Source: Eubacterium sp. | GTDB taxonomy: Bacteria > Bacillota > Clostridia > Lachnospirales > Lachnospiraceae | Length of the DNA: 13,467 nt | Direction of reading: 5' to 3' | Assembly: GCA_022776205.1 (NCBI GenBank) | Contig: JALFIK010000039.1 | Location: forward strand, 1 to 13,467 | Part shown: positions 12,775 through 13,467 of the stretch, in pieces | How the letters are laid out: each line of letters opens with the position of its first letter | Position numbering within the stretch: the stretch's first letter is position 1 | Made by a program: the position numbers and the translations under genes | Notes under the pieces: generated by a model | What the model was told of the DNA's origin: nothing | The model's input: only the letters and a program-made list of their open reading frames with translations | Database searches by the model: none

Positions 12775-13467
12775 TCACCTTTCCTGCACTTTCGCCGCTA
12801 TGGCAATGTGCTTTTTAATGATTTCACATGAATGGATCAATTGTTTCTTTTCTTCCTCAGAAAGAGGAAGCTCTATGATTTTTTCGATTCCGTCTTTTCC
12901 GATGATACACGGCACTCCACAGTGAAGACCGCTCTGTCCGTATTCTCCTTCTAAAAGTACGGAAACCGGAAGTATTTTCTTCTCGTCCCGCAAAATGCAG
13001 GTAACCATCTCCGTAAGAACCCGTCCAATACCAAATTCCGTGGATTTTTTCCCCTCTATGATCGTCATGCCTGCCTGTCTGGTCTCATTGAGTACCTGCT
13101 CTTTTGAAATATTCCAGGCGTCAAAGGGAAGACCACCGATTGTGACCGCCGAGAAGGGAATCATGGAAGAATCTCCGTGCTCTCCCATGGAAAATGCCCG
13201 GATGGAACTTCTTGCCACCCCGGATTTCTCACTTAGGGTACGAATCAGGCGGGCCGTATCTAGCAGGGTACCCGTTCCAAACACCTTTCTTTTATCAATT
13301 CCAAGCCCTTTTCTCACATAATCTGCCACAATATCTGCCGGATTGGTAATCGTAATGACAATTCCCGGAATTGTATATGGTTTTAACTGGTGAAAGAGCA
13401 CCTGAAGCATCTCCACTGATCTTTCCAGCATATCGAGTCTGGTCTGTCCTGCCTTTCTCGCCTCTCC
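12775..13467 (-). CDS. Lactate/malate dehydrogenase-family enzyme, C-terminal ~230 residues (5' end outside window)
   Basis: This NAD-dependent 2-hydroxyacid dehydrogenase reduces a 2-keto acid such as pyruvate or oxaloacetate. The N-terminal Rossmann part is beyond 13467. Visible catalytic landmarks in LDH numbering are R109 in QTRLD, D168 and R171 in TLLDTAR, and H195 in GEHGD. NPADIVADYV and GTGT segments look LDH-like. In the substrate loop the sequence reads GEARKAGQTR. The position of the LDH specificity Gln102 (GANQKPGETR) appears to be Arg, the residue used by malate dehydrogenases. Family is certain; substrate is not. The stop lies five bases before the binding-protein start, so it probably shares the transporter transcript. 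Confidence 0.9.
   Translation of the reverse strand, partial: GEARKAGQTRLDMLERSVEMLQVLFHQLKPYTIPGIVITITNPADIVADYVRKGLGIDKRKVFGTGTLLDTARLIRTLSEKSGVARSSIRAFSMGEHGDSSMIPFSAVTIGGLPFDAWNISKEQVLNETRQAGMTIIEGKKSTEFGIGRVLTEMVTCILRDEKKILPVSVLLEGEYGQSGLHCGVPCIIGKDGIEKIIELPLSEEEKKQLIHSCEIIKKHIAIAAKVQER

Noticed and set aside
12769..12778. T-box or other riboswitch before the binding-protein gene, expected for TrpXYZ-type importers
   Set aside because: Only five bases separate it from the dehydrogenase stop. Any such leader would be upstream of the window.
1..13467. CRISPR arrays, IS elements, att sites or phage genes
   Set aside because: No regular spacer repeats, transposase-like proteins or terminal inverted repeats were seen. 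Nearly the whole window is conserved core or tightly packed operon genes.

Overview
The window comes from a spore-forming Bacillota genome, most likely a Clostridia member of the Lachnospiraceae type. The evidence is gene order and protein signatures: SpoVT, YabP, YabQ, DivIC, SpoIIE, TilS, Hpt and FtsH lie together much as they do near the Bacillus subtilis origin-proximal sporulation/division cluster. There is also an HU-RqcP pair, and a DUF6320 protein, which I associate with gut Lachnospiraceae. Composition by eye is moderately A+T-rich, with purine-rich Shine-Dalgarno sites throughout. Almost all genes lie on the minus strand, so the text below runs from high to low coordinates unless stated. 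No phage, IS element, CRISPR array or rRNA was seen, and no gene-free stretch exceeds about 200 bases.

Region A (13467 to 7004, minus) is a tight seven-gene co-directional block. It holds a lactate/malate dehydrogenase-family enzyme (5' end outside the window), a lipoprotein substrate-binding protein, its membrane permease, its ATPase, a condensation/alcohol-acetyltransferase-like enzyme, a zinc-ribbon six-helix membrane protein (DUF6320) and a hormone-sensitive-lipase-family esterase. Gaps are 5, 15, -4, 13, 20 and about 25 bases, so one transcript is likely. The transporter resembles the TrpXYZ/CD0873-type family, which imports aromatic amino acids in some Firmicutes. The job of the acyltransferase-DUF6320-esterase trio is unknown, and this is the least explained part of the window.

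Region B (7003 to 6236) carries spoVT (minus). Its leader is notable: a long imperfect hairpin ends exactly in the spoVT ribosome site and is followed by seven T residues, and a sigma-G-like promoter overlaps the upstream arm. This looks like a terminator for region A that spoVT's own promoter bypasses. A second hairpin separates the convergent rqcP and spoVT.

Region C (5602 to 6216, plus) is hup (HU) and rqcP with a near-consensus sigma-A promoter. These are the only plus-strand genes and are divergent from yabP, unlike the collinear rqcP-yabP order of B. subtilis.

Region D (5577 to 4211, minus) holds yabP-yabQ-divIC and an elongator tRNA-Met. There is a sigma-E-like promoter before yabP, a possible sigma-A promoter for divIC inside the end of yabQ, and a separate sigma-A promoter and terminator for the tRNA.

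Region E (4184 to 1, minus) is spoIIE-tilS-hpt-ftsH, with each gene overlapping the next by 8 to 11 bases. The promoter before spoIIE has a perfect Spo0A box and a 21-base spacer, as at B. subtilis spoIIE. The SpoIIE here is short and lacks the usual membrane domain. FtsH runs off the window edge.
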